Shown piece by piece: positions 26,651-39,100 of a DNA stretch of 64,000 nucleotides (position 1 is the first letter of the stretch; every line of letters starts with the position of its first letter). The position numbers and the translations under genes are program-made. The notes below the pieces were generated by a model. That model did not search any database. It was given only the letters and a program-made list of their open reading frames with translations, and was not told the origin of the DNA. The DNA is from Acorus gramineus (Eukaryota; Streptophyta; Magnoliopsida; Acorales; Acoraceae). The stretch covers positions 18,456,579 through 18,520,578 of the forward strand of contig CM060849.1 in the NCBI GenBank assembly GCA_030737835.1. The letters run 5' to 3'.

Positions 26651-26990
26651 TTATTTTGATAGAATCAAATATTCTAGGATAATGACGACGGGGATAACAC
26701 AATGTGCCCCAATAATATGCATACAATGAAACCTACCCCAATATTCCAAGTGTGTTATGCACCAGTGACTCACTGTAATACCTTTGCCCACCGCGTTCCG
26801 CGTTAACCAAATGGCCCAAGCTCCGGCGGGGATTATCAAGTCCCCCATCCTAGTTTCGATATCCGTCTCCACCACGGAAAGATTGATGCGCTACCCTCCA
26901 CATCTCCTCTATGGAGTGAAACTCAACGTCGATTAATCTGCACGTCCTCAATCTCTGCCACATACCGAGCACGGTGCCGCAATGGTAAAA
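26651..26990 (-). mobile_element. LINE 3' coding fragment (end of RT zinc-binding region)
   Basis: Read on the minus strand, this fragment encodes FHSIEEMWRVAHQ and then, in another frame, DLIIPAGAWAIWLTRN. These match the order in the LINE at 62454-64000 (FHTLEDMWVAANA ... AIVSAGAWTIWKTRN), the stretch after the reverse-transcriptase zinc-binding domain. At least one frameshift near 26870-26890 separates the two parts. It is a short, dead, truncated copy. Confidence 0.65.
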
Positions 26991-27019
26991 TCAATGTTGT
27001 ATCTTGGCGCAACAAACAT

Positions 27020-27155
27020 TGAGGTAGTTTTTTTTTGCTTTTGTTCCAATATATGTTGTTTGGAGCTGTAATCTTAGACCATTGTTATTTCCATTAATAT
27101 ACTCTTAGGATAACGATTGTAAATCATTTCCTACAAAAAAAAAAAAAAAAAAAAA
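27020..27155 (+). mobile_element. LINE-like 3' tail with poly-A
   Basis: A T-rich plant LINE-like tail (TTTGCTTTTGTTCC... at about 27037) ends in a 21-base A run at 27135-27155 on the plus strand. It is opposite in direction to the adjacent LINE fragment at 26651-26990. Identification rests only on the tail shape. Confidence 0.35.
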
Positions 27156-27816
27156 TCGAAAAGTGTGACTGTTCTTTTGTAACATGCATGTTAGATTCCC
27201 CTTGTCACTTAAAAAAATATAATAAAATCCTTTTGGTTGAAAATGATAGAATCTGAATTAAAGGACTTATGATGACAAAAAATTAAATTAATTAAATTTT
27301 AGAAAGCATACAGTGCCAATGCACATCCCAGAATAGTTCACTCCAAGTCACTGACAAACTGCTATGGTTGATGTTGACTTCACTTAGAAATTGCCATGGA
27401 AATTCTCAGTCCAATCACTCAGCAAAATATCCCACTATTCTTGTATTACAATAGATATAAGAAAAATATTAAAAATTATTCTTTCAAACTGATTTTATTA
27501 TTCAAAAAATCTTGACAAAAAATTAAATCACTTAACAAATTATTACAATTATAACATAACATAACATAAATTAAATCCGCATACATAAACAGTGCATATT
27601 TCCATAGTTTGACCTTCCCACAATTCAAATTAAGTTCTAAGTTAAAAATTCTAAACTGACCCAATCTATCCAAGCTTTTTTTTTTAAAAAAATAGATCAT
27701 ACTACCGAAACTTATATTCCAAAGCCATGATTACATATCTGAATGAGGAGGTGAGAAGAGAAAACAAAAAAAAGTACATAAAAGATAAACTGAAAAGAAA
27801 GCGCAATAAAACAATT

Positions 27817-27830
27817 GGGGGGGGGGGGGG
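27817..27830 (+). repeat. Poly-G tract (14 G)
   Basis: Fourteen uninterrupted G residues in AT-rich spacer between the two BCAT genes. Such runs are unstable and can form G-quadruplexes; its length may be uncertain in the assembly. Confidence 0.9.
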
Positions 27831-28306
27831 CATAGATGGGGTAACTACTGACATATAGGTTGGTGTATCCCAACCTATCCAAGTTACAGGACTAGAACAC
27901 CGATGAATTACTTTCTATCTTCATCAGGGCTTCATATTAACAGAGCAAAATTCACAATCTCATCTTGAACCTGGGTGACATTCGTGTATATGATGATGAA
28001 AAGAATAAAAAATTGTGAGGCCATAAAGTGATGTCAATGGGGGAAAATTTGCCTTGGATGAGGAAGGAACAATTTTGAACTCAGGAAGTTTTTATTGACT
28101 CGTCTCTGTAACACATTCCAGATTAATTCACTAAAAAAGTCCCGCCAAAATGGAGACACCAAACCATGCTGATAATACAATGAAATGGTTTCTGAATGAT
28201 CCCTACTTGAACTTAGAAAGAAAAAAATTAAGAATCTTTTTTTTAACAAACTGCCACTGAGATTTCAGTTGAAGTGGACTTCACCCCATATTTGAGAGGG
28301 GAGTAC

Positions 28307-31300
28307 TCAACTCAATCTCATCGTCCATCCCAACTTGTCCTCGGAGAGCCCCATTTGTAGGTTTGTGAGAGTTGAATAGAGTTTCTGAGACACCACACCA
28401 ATCCCTCTGTTCTGGTATTCAACCCTGAAGCCATTCAAAAGCAGATGTTACATAACTTTAGTTAGGTTTCTAGATTGTTGAAGCAGCCGCTTCAAATGAA
28501 ATCTGTACATCTATTTCATGTCATCCAACATAAGTGATTCACCATTGGATGACCCATACTTTTTCTAATTTGTTCAACATGCATTTATGTAACTCTGATC
28601 TATCATCACCTTTCCTGCTTGTGACCTTTTTATAATCATCATCAACATGAACCTTTAATCCCGTAGTAAGGGTCAGTTTAGTAATTCTGGTCAAGAGGAG
28701 ATTTTCTCCTTCCACAGAAATCTAGTTCTGATGGACTCACGGGAAGGAGAAATCAAGGGAATTTTGTTTGATATGCCTAGGAATGATCACAAGAGTGAAG
28801 GCTACTGAATGCCATTAACCTAGGTAGAGAATGAGAATGGTTATCAAACTGATCCTAAAGTTATGAAAAAGTGAAGAGAGTGTTCTAAAAGCAATCTCAA
28901 AAGACACCCATGCGGAAAATCTTGTCATGTGCATAAGAGGGATGAACCTGACAGTATCTACACAAATAAAAGAATTACCTTTTACCAAGATGAGTTATAC
29001 TGCCCACAGGTGATATAACCACAGCTGTGCCCGTACAAAAAACTTCATCGGCGTCAAGTAATTCATCCACAGATACAAGGCGTTCCTCAACCTACAAATG
29101 TTATATGGTTTGAATATTTGAGATAGTACAAAAAGTATAATTATGACGAATGTGCTACTCAGTTATTTAAAATAAATAAAACGAACATACAAAAAACAGG
29201 AATAGTTAAAAAAAAATGAAAAATATGCAAATGCCCAATGAAGCAAAGGGTAGATATAAATTCAGAATCGTCAAAGATCCCAAATTTATCAAAGGCGATC
29301 ATGGATCATCACATAACAATAGCTGCATAAGCTCACTATCAACAGGTCTAGCTAGGAGTTTTGACATGATCCTGTTGGACAGGTGTGATCAGGTATCAAT
29401 TTCATTATATGTATTTCAATTCTAATGGGATGGCTCAATGACTTTCCGAGATATGTACAAGAACCGACCCATCTTCAAATAATAAAGGATTGGTGGGGAA
29501 TCAAAGTTCAAGAAACGTGGAGTATCACGAGTCTCATGACGTAATCGGTAAAGTACCCTTTATTCACACTCGTTGATATAGAAATGTGGTTTTTATTCCT
29601 ATTTTAAAAGTGTCACCTGAACAGAGAGAAGATAATAGTGAGAAACACAGTGCTAATCCTTGAGAAAAATAAATAAATAAATAGCAGGATTTGCGATCTT
29701 CCAAGTATGAAGAATGAAGCAGTTCAAAGCGGTCTTCTACTTTAACACTTCATAAAGGAATACCCACACTACATATAAACAAAGAAATTAATACCTGGTA
29801 ACCTTCACTACGGGCAACATCAATTATACTTTTCCGTGTAATACCAGGCAAAATAGTCCCCCTTATTGCTGGTGTAGAAATGATGTTGTCCTATGATCAG
29901 TACATGTAGAACAAAAAAAATTGCATTAGGTGCTTTCATATAAATAATTCAGGAAGTACATCATAGTTCCATAGGAAACGATCAGTTCATAGAATCAAAA
30001 TTGCTGATTCATAGGAAATCCATTGACTGGAGATGACAGATTAAATAGGAATTCTGAAAATATCAAAAGACAGCATACACATACTTAAAGAAAATGAGGG
30101 TAACTATGAAAATATACATGAAAAAGACAAAACAATAGTATGAATTTAGAAAAGGCATGATATTGTGAAATATTTTGGTTGGTATTTTGACAGTATCTGG
30201 TTCTTGTACACTTGCATAATTTGACAGAATCAAGATACAGAAGGTAGGAATATGTGGGAAGGGCCAAAGTCTAACGTGAATTATCTAACTTGCTATAAAT
30301 TACATAAAGCTAGATAAAATTGTGCTCATCTGATGAATAAACAATTGAAGCACTATATAAGCTGAGAATGCCGCAATCATAATATATTAGAGCATGTTGT
30401 GGACAATTTAGTTCACATCTGCAATGGGTGAGATCTGGGAAGGAGGTATTCCCTCTAGCACTGTCACAAAAGAGCAATATTGATCCTCGTATAAGATTCA
30501 ACAATAGAGTAAACATTTATAATATGGATTATCCTCCAATTTACAAAATATAGGACACACAAACACCATGATGCTCAACTCACTCTTCGTTTTATGCAGA
30601 ATATTAAAAAAAAACAGGTGCTCAAAAACATACCAGAAAGAAGCATATCGACTTATTATATACATATTATGCAGAAAATTCTTAATCAAATGAGTGAAAC
30701 ACTTTAAAAGATTTGGTGATGATGACGGAAAAAAAGGCACTCTAGAAATAGGGTTTCATGTTTGGAAGATGATCCCAAAAACAGCATATCAAGATCTATA
30801 TATATATATACCTTCACAACGAAGACATTACAAGATGAAACCTCCTCGAGATATCTTTTGTGAACAGCGTCAAGATACAAAACATCCGAATAGCCTTTGG
30901 CTTTGGCTGCTTGCTGCGCTTTCAGAACCTGCACACAATTCCAAGAGTGACTTTAATATATCATACAACATTGATCACTGCATCTGCATAGATTAAATTC
31001 ATTCTGTGACAGTAATATAATCTCTATCACTCGCTCTGCTCTTTCTAGTCAAGCAAACAAGACGTAAAGGACTTCTTGACCCTGAATAAATTATGGAAAT
31101 TATAGGTTATGTAGGATAGGCTATGTTAATGATTCTACCCACACCTGTACAATCATCCCCAAAGCCTAATGCATGTGATAAACATACAGGACCGGCTGAT
31201 CAACTTCTAGATGATATTGAGCAGGCCTATTCTAAATCCTGTGGGATGTGACAGTGAGAGGTTTTTTTCACTTGTTTAACTCACCGCAGCATAATTCCCA

Positions 31301-34300
31301 ATGACCTTTACGCCACCAGTTCCACCAGGAGCTGCGCGATGAAATTCATTCTCAACCACCAGGTTTATCGGTGCCAAACCCTCCTGATATAGACAAGTTA
31401 AAGATTGTGAATGGATGGATCAGGAGAAGAAAGGAAAGTGTAAAATAAAGCAAACAGTGAATAAAATTCAAGAAGGAAAATAAAATGACATCAAAACATA
31501 CATCTCATGTAAGTTAGTAATGTATTCAGATATATTCAGATACACAAATTATAGAATTAAAAGAAAAAATTAACTTGTTATAATAACAGTGCAGAAACTC
31601 ATCAAGGCTATCATAAGACAGGCCTCATTAATTTTTGCTTGAGGTGACATGCAATAGATTAAGCACAAACGACAGATGACTAAATTAATTCATATTCAAG
31701 TTATCAGAAAGAGAACCTGAAGCAGTTGAAAACAAACCTTGAAATAGTTTCCAACAGGAGACACAAATATTAGAAACGTGTACTCTGGGGCTGGTTGAAG
31801 TCCAAGAGCAGGTCCACTTCCCATGAGAAGTGGGCGGACGTACAATGACCCTTTCCCATGAGGTGGAATCTTCACCAAATCATAAATTCAAGGGTCAGAA
31901 AACTCAAATAAACCCACAAAACAGTGTAACAATTGTAAAGACAAGCTCGTTACCCAACGTCTATTTGCCAAAACAGTCTTTGTTATTGCATCCACAAACT
32001 GCTCAACAGATGGTGATGGCATGCACATCCTCTCTGCACCCATTCTCATTCGCAAAGCATTTTCCTCTGGACGAAACAATAGAATAGAACCATCTGCTTT
32101 TCTATATGCTTTTAAACCTTCAAATAATCCCTAAAAAGGAAAATATTGAAACTATATCAGATGCTGCATGGAAGAATATCTTATGAACTATTTACTGCTC
32201 AAAGGTACAAGTGCATTGGTTGGAGATATTCTATATAAATCAAATAGCAGACAGATCCAATGAAGGTGATGCTGAGATGGCTTGTGTCTTAAATCTTAAT
32301 GCATCCGATGATCAATGGCACAACTAGAACTAAGGGGATATCTCTAAGAAGAAATAAGGATGACTAGGTCATATAGATTAAATTGTTGAGACTGCTCAAA
32401 AGAAGGACACATAGTTGTGTATCAAAAAACTTTTACCCCAAAATGTCTAAGAGAGTAAACTAGGCAGTGAGGAAAATGAATGACAGCTAACCTACGTTAT
32501 GTACAATTAGCAGACAGATATAGAGAAACAGGATTTCTAAAACAAAAACAATTTATAGGCAACAAACTATGATCGTAATGTCAATGTTGTATTCCATTGA
32601 GGAATATTGTTGAGTTTGGGCCACATTAGAAATGAGTGTGCTGTGTACCACTTACCTGCCCGTAATTTAAAACCCCAGATGATGGGCTCAACTCAATGTT
32701 ACCGAAAGGCTGCATTACTCCCGTGGTAAAATTTCCTCCTTGAGCACATTTCATGATGTACATGTAGTCAGTTGGCACATGTCCAAATCCAAGGTTGTCC
32801 CAATTTATATCAGCCAACTCAGGAATTACGCTGAATATTTTCACCAAATACAAGTTAATTAATATCCACAGAGAATCCTTTAATGACTAGATGTTGAAAA
32901 GAATGAAAAGAAAAAGGACAAAAAAGGATAACATCACAATAGTAAAAATTGTTCATAGGCCATTTTATATCTGCATCCACATGAAAAATAAAATAAGAAA
33001 AAACTCAAAACTTAATGTCCAAGATAAAAAAAAGAACCATAGTAACCTATATTTCATTCAATCAAGTTAAGCATCGTAATCAAGCCAAGAACTTCTCATA
33101 AGGCAAATACCCTCCCGTATGGCATGTAACATAAAGCGAGAATAAGGAAGAATACATGAGAATAGCTCAAAAAAAGCTTTTGTTTTGCTAGAATAAACCT
33201 CAATATTTATGTCTGAATAAACTAAGATAAAATCTGATAACTATTATAAAAAAATACTATAATTGCTTATCAGGGCTTATCTATGCCAATAGATAAAAAT
33301 ACACTTCTCTGTTATTTTAAAAAAATTATCTCATCTAACAGTCTCACACAGATTCCAAAAATTGTCACATCTATCAAATCGGTCATACATCTCTCACACG
33401 ATTCCTAGGGGTTATAGTTGTCATTTAAAACATCATAAACTTTTATCCATCCATTATCAACTACTTATCATCACTTTATCCAAAGTGAACAAAAAAACAA
33501 AAAAGTCATTTTTACATTTCCCAATGAGAATAATAGAAAAAGCAACCAAATAAAAATTTGCTTATTCAACCTGGATTGTTATTTATCTTAGTATAGCTAT
33601 CAGAAGCGAATATCCCAATATCACACTCCATAAAGTATTGGGATTAAGCACCGCTCTCTCTTTTTTCCCAAAAATAAAGGTACTATAGGATTAAGAGTCC
33701 ACAGACATCAACTAGCATCAGGCATTTCAGTGAACCTTTTTTTTTTCCCACAATTAACTCTTCAGTGAATTATTTCTACAGTCTTTAATAACAGAGTTAA
33801 CACTACTTCATAGAAACCAGTTCATCAGAAGACGAAACCGAATAAAAAAATCTTTGAAAAAAATTACAAATCACTGAATATCCCATTCTAATAGACATAA
33901 CAACCGATAAGTAAAAGTTCACACATATATTAAAGGACAAGATCACATCATATTGCACGAACCGAGCATTACTCGCTTGCGTTGCTTCACATCTGATGCT
34001 CGAAGTTGTCACAACCGGGGAAGGAACATCGGCGGTTTGAATTTGTAGCTGCAACATATCAAATCAACAAATGATTATCCAACATAAACTCTCAATCCAT
34101 GTGAAATCTCTCCACCCAAAAACCGATCCCACACTATCGGATGGTAAGCGAAACAACCCAAACTCCAATCAATGCTTTCGCAATGAAAAGATCCAATTTT
34201 TTCATGTGAATAATCATAAATTGAACAGCAGATGAGATATAGAGAAAAAAAATTAGACCTTGACAGATGAGGAAAAAAGAGTTCTGCCGTTGTTGTTGCT

Positions 34301-34393
34301 GTTTGGGTCGGAGACGAAGGGAGAGTGAAGAAGAACAGGGGACCTGGGCATCCCCAACCGTCCGATCACAGAGAACCCGCACTCCATTGCCAT
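28307..34393 (-). CDS. BCAT: Branched-chain amino acid aminotransferase, plastid-type (10 exons, 415 aa)
   Basis: Exons: 34259-34393, 33963-34048, 32656-32830, 31954-32130, 31738-31869, 31285-31383, 30812-30928, 29795-29890, 28979-29091 and 28307-28424; 1248 nt with a single closing frame. Seven internal exons match those of the BCAT at 21592-25379 in length (175, 177, 132, 99, 117, 96, 113 nt). The N-terminus ([20 protein letters not shown]) and the following S/T/N-rich stretch to [13 protein letters not shown] look like a chloroplast transit peptide, as in Arabidopsis BCAT2/3/5. The mature part has [27 protein letters not shown], the PLP lysine in [14 protein letters not shown] (about Lys261) and [12 protein letters not shown]. 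It would make or break down Leu, Ile and Val in the plastid. Intron 2 uses a weak donor (CG|GTTCGT) chosen because it alone keeps the frame. Start is the ATG at 34393; a second in-frame ATG follows at 34387. Confidence 0.93.
33175..33610. mobile_element. Interspersed MITE-like repeat, copy 2
   Basis: Inverse copy of 17086-17515, here inside intron 2 of the plastid-type BCAT gene (intron 32831-33962). Order of blocks: CAAAACAAAAGC end (inverted), AGAATAAACCTC, the FPMRI block, GGTTGTTATT-like block, and AAGCGAATAT at the right. The open frame at 33362-33553 is part of the repeat. Confidence 0.5.
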
Positions 34394-34651
34394 CCGATTC
34401 TACTCTCTTTGTCTGTCTTCGTTGGAGAAGGTGAGCAGCAGAGACAGAGACCACACCAAGTCTAAGCCGGCAGTGTGTTCTCGATTGCACGACTCCGCCT
34501 TACGACATCACCACTTTATGCCACAAATTCTGGAGGAGCTTTTTACATGCATTTCGCTGAAAGATTCAAAATGGATTGGTGCGTTATTCTCACCGGGGGT
34601 GATGGCGTCCTCATTTAGGGTTTGTAATCCACAATACCCAATACTTTAGAA

Positions 34652-35114
34652 AAGGGAAACATCCATATAACCCCATGTAATCTCAGTAAATTCATATAAC
34701 CCCATATAAACACACTATAAATGTAAATAACCCCCCACAGTTAAAAATCCTTTAACAAAGTTAAAATATTTTGAACATATTTCGTTATCTAAATCATGAT
34801 TAACAAATATTTATTTTTTTAATCCTCTGAAAACAGCCAATACTTTAAAAAAAAATCCTAAAAAAGTGTAAAATTAGAAATATGAAATTTTTTTTTTAAT
34901 TATTGACTGTTTTTCGGAGGTTAAAAGAATACATATTTGTTAATCATGATTTAGATAACGAAAAATGCTCAGAATATTTTAACTCTGTTAAAGAATATTT
35001 AATCACATGAGGTTATTTATATTTATGATGTGTTTACATATATGAATTTATTGAGATTAAAGGGGTTATATGAATATCAGGAAGATTATAGGGGGTTATC
35101 TGAATGTTTCCCTT
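34652..35114. mobile_element. Full-length foldback MITE in the BCAT promoter
   Basis: The 463-bp element begins AAGGGAAACATCC and ends GGATGTTTCCCTT-like (ATGTTTCCCTT), flanked by TAGAA on both sides (34647-34651 and 35115-35119). The two arms are inverse copies over nearly their whole length (about 220 bp each), including CGTTATCTAAATCATGATTA in both. There is almost no loop, so it can fold into one long hairpin. It starts only about 260 bp upstream of the ATG at 34393, within the likely promoter. No coding content. Confidence 0.75.
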
Positions 35115-35119
35115 TAGAA

Positions 35120-36165
35120 AAATGATATAATATCCGGGAATGGATAAATCAAATCATATTATGTTTGGTTGTTGCAAAAATATAATAGTGTGGTTTTTCT
35201 CATTTGTTTACCCTAGATAAATTGTAAATATAAGATAAATAAATTATAAATAAGAATTTATAAAAACTAAAAAAAAATAATTTAACAAATAAAACTCTTA
35301 ATTTACAAGAAAGAATAATTTGACATATAAATGTTATATATACCAGTATAAAAAAAATTAGATAAAATAACATGATTTTCAATGGATCTATAACACAAAA
35401 ATCAATTTTATTCTCATCAATTTTAACATAGTTATATATATAGATCACTTGCAAACAAACATATTTTTTAACTTATTCACCCACAATTTCACTATATTCC
35501 ACATCTACTATTCTACTCGAACGTGGGCTAATAAATGAACAAAAACCAGGATAAATAATATGATTGAATTAAAAATTACACGCAGTATTTTTTTTCCAAC
35601 CAACAATTTAAATGCAGAAATTTATTTCAATTCCTGAAGCAAATGGCTCGATTAGATATGTTTCGAAGAATAAACTAATGCATAGATGCATTTACCACAC
35701 AAACCAACTTTAGAAAAGGAGCCTCGTCACCATGGGCTTCCCAGTGAAAAGAAAAGAAAATATTACATACACCCACTCCCTGTTTCAAGCAATTCCACAC
35801 AAACGTCATTCTGAAATATTTCTTACAAACCATCACCAAAGAACGGAAGACTAAACATATTTTCATGCCACTGCCAACAATACCAATGTGCAGTTACCTA
35901 TGCATTTCCTTCAAATTTCTCACAACCATCACTAAAGATTAGAAAAAAAACACACCAATCTTAAAGCCCATATACCTAAAAAATACTAGAAACAAGAACA
36001 CCAGAAACTGTATATGCTCAAGTCATCATCTACAGTGAGCATTGCGTTTGTGTAAGTGATTTAAAGGCATAAATTTTGAGTACCCAACATCGGTAATAAA
36101 ATGATTGGTTGGGCGAGAAACCATATGAGGAAATTCTGCAGTTCCCACTACCATGTTGCAATCTG
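35120..36165. other. Spacer between CRWN4 3' end and BCAT promoter
   Basis: AT-rich spacer with no gene. The part next to 36165 should contain the CRWN4 3' untranslated region. Confidence 0.5.
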
Positions 36166-39100
36166 TCAAGTTTTTACGCCGTCAGTGCTGCCATTCCCTT
36201 GTTTCAACCCATCAGATGTTCCATGTGTAGGCTGAGACAAATGAATACACATTATATCAAGCATCAATTTTTCAACTAACAAGTCATACACTATTTAGAT
36301 TATCCTAGAAATCAAAATGTTTAGTGTTTATGGTGTGATTTAATACTCTTCCACAGCTTGAGGAGTCCGGTTTTAAAAAAAATCATAATGGGAATGGGAA
36401 CGACTAGGACAACAACCAGTACAGAAATTACAATATTAAAATTTTTATTAACCAATAAGAATTGTATATGCAAGGAAATTATTTCTATAATTAGTCATCT
36501 AAAAGGAATTCCCAGCAATATTAGAAAGCTTGAGGAAACTAAAGCCCTTGAGTATTGACAGCTGTCATGGTGAATATGAAATAGTCAGTCATAAATAGTA
36601 GGTTAGATTCACAAAAGCTCAAATGTGAAATCGAATACTCAAGTCATAGCTTCAAAAGGATGATTTGCTATAGTGTAATGGCAGTAATCTGGTAAATCTT
36701 GATATCACAGAAATAATTCTGCAAACTATATCAATCCTAGAGATTTTGTATCAGCATCTTATACAGAGATCCCATAAGAAGTTACCTGTATTGACTTGCC
36801 AGCCAGTGGAGAATTCACCACTTTAAGCATTTTTTCCACTTCAGTGCATCCATGGGGAGATCCTGGTGTACCATTTTGTGAGCAATGAATTTTGGTCTGC
36901 ATTGATGACGTGAATTTTCCTTCAAAATCTGTGCCTTTATTTCCATCTGTGCACGCATCAGTCACTTCTTTATATCCTGAAGCTGGATTTGATGATATCA
37001 AATCATTCCCACCGTCCCGGGATGATGTTGATGTTGATGTCATGCTATAAAATGAACATGCAACAAACAAACAAGGGAAAAAAATGCTATCAGTCACTTT
37101 ACATTATGCCAAAACACACTCTTGAAAAAAGAGAAGCAAAACATAAATGATAATTTAATTACCTGTCCCGTTTCAACGTGTCCTCTTCTGTTGCAACTTC
37201 TGAGGAATATTTGCGCCGCTTCTTCATATGTTGCATATTTGGGTCTATGTGCAGCTGTGCGTTTGACAGAGCAGCATTTGAAGCCTCCAACTCCTTGAGT
37301 TGCCGAATCCGAATGTCAATTTCTTTTCTATCGGCTTGCAATAACTCTCTTTGTTTATGCAATTTTTCTGTTTGCTCACGAAGTCCTTCAATTGATGCAT
37401 TTATTTCTTCCCATTCTCTCTCCCTCCATTCCCGATCCAAAGCCATTTCTGACCTCTCGCTCTCAAGTTTTTTCATTTCGGATGCAATGTGTTGCATCTC
37501 CTTTGCAACAAATTCTTTCTCAGAACTGATGATCTGGAGTTGTTCGGCCTTTTCTTGTTTAAAAATTTCTTCCTTCTCTTTCAAATTTGTCTCCATTTCC
37601 TCTTGCCTCCTCTTGATAGAGTCTTCCAACTCCCTTTTCTGAATCTTCAAGTCTTCTATAAAATCTATCCTCTCTTGCTGAGTTGTTTTAAACCACTCAG
37701 AATGTTCATGCTTCATCTCTTCTAGGAAGGCCTGTCTTTCAAGAGCTAACAAATCTAAATCATCCTTGAATTTAGCATGCAAGGCATCTTTCTCTAATTT
37801 TATACTGTTCCGTTCATTTTCAAGGAATCTGCACAACTCTCTTCTCTCTTCATTGATGGACTCAACTTCCTTCTGCAGTGATTCTCTCTTCTCATCAATC
37901 AACTCCCATTCCTTCTCAAATTTTTCCTTCTCCACCTTCATTTTTTCTGTCTCGGCCATCAATTCTACCTGTTGGGTTCTGAAGTTATCAATTTCTTCTT
38001 TGAGTTTTTCTTTTAATACCAGAACCTCATCTCTCTCACTTTTAGTGATCTCTAGTTTCTCCTGCACTTCAAGAAGCTGTTTCTTTTCACCTTCAATAGA
38101 CTCCCTGAGTTTTAGAAGCTCTTGTTTCATATTACCGATTTCACACATTTCACTCTGAACTTTCAATTTCGCCTCTTCTGCTGCCTCTGCAGCAATGTTC
38201 AAACTTTCAGACTTTTCTTCAAGGAATTTCAGCTTCTGTTCCATATCATCCTTCTCCCCCTGGAGAAATTTTGTCTTCACATCAAGATCATGCTCCTTCT
38301 CTTTAATTGCTTTCTCCCTGGCACAAAGATCAGCTTCCTGAAGCTCCAAAGCTAACCTTTTGGACTGCATCCCGTCTTCCATCAACTTGAGTTTCCTTTC
38401 CAATTCAGCTTCAAATTCAAGCTTTTCTGATTCTAGAGAAGCTTGGTGCTTCGTGACTGCTTTTTGTATTTCATCCTGTCATTAATTTACCAAACATCTC
38501 GTCCATTAAAATAATGTGAAAAAGAAATATAACAGTTCAAACACAATATGGACCATTGAAAATTTCACTATTCGTCAGAAAACATTTTCACAGGTATGCG
38601 AAAGAAACAAAAGAACTCACATGTTCTTTGCTTGCAAGCTTTTCTTTTAGAATGAGCAGCTCCCTCTCCGTTTTGTCAAGTAGCATTTCCTTCTTAATGA
38701 CAGCCTGTAATTGTGATAGTTTAATTTACGTAAATACCACTGTGTGTAAATTAAACATGACTATGACCCAGCCAAAAATGCTAATTATCAACATGAAATA
38801 AACTGACATACCTCCTCTCTGTTCCCAAGAGTGGCTGCATACTGGTCCAGCTTGGACCTTTCCTCTTTTATACGAACATGTTCTTTCTCGGTTGAGGCTC
38901 TTTCAGATTCCAAATCTTTCTCACGCTGACTCAGCTCTTGCAACTTCCTAAAAATGTGGTCCTCTCTCTGATTGAGTGAAGCCTGAGCCAGAAGTAAGCC
39001 TTCTTGTCCTTTCTCTAAAACTTTCTGGCTTTCAAATAAAGAATGTCTCTCCAAGCTGATAGCTTTTTCTTTAGCAACACATCTGTCAGTCATCAAGTCA

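Noticed and set aside
37178-38355. Several plus-strand frames over the CRWN4 gene
   Set aside because: They are antisense shadows of the coiled-coil exon: S/F/L-rich mirror of K/E-rich codons.
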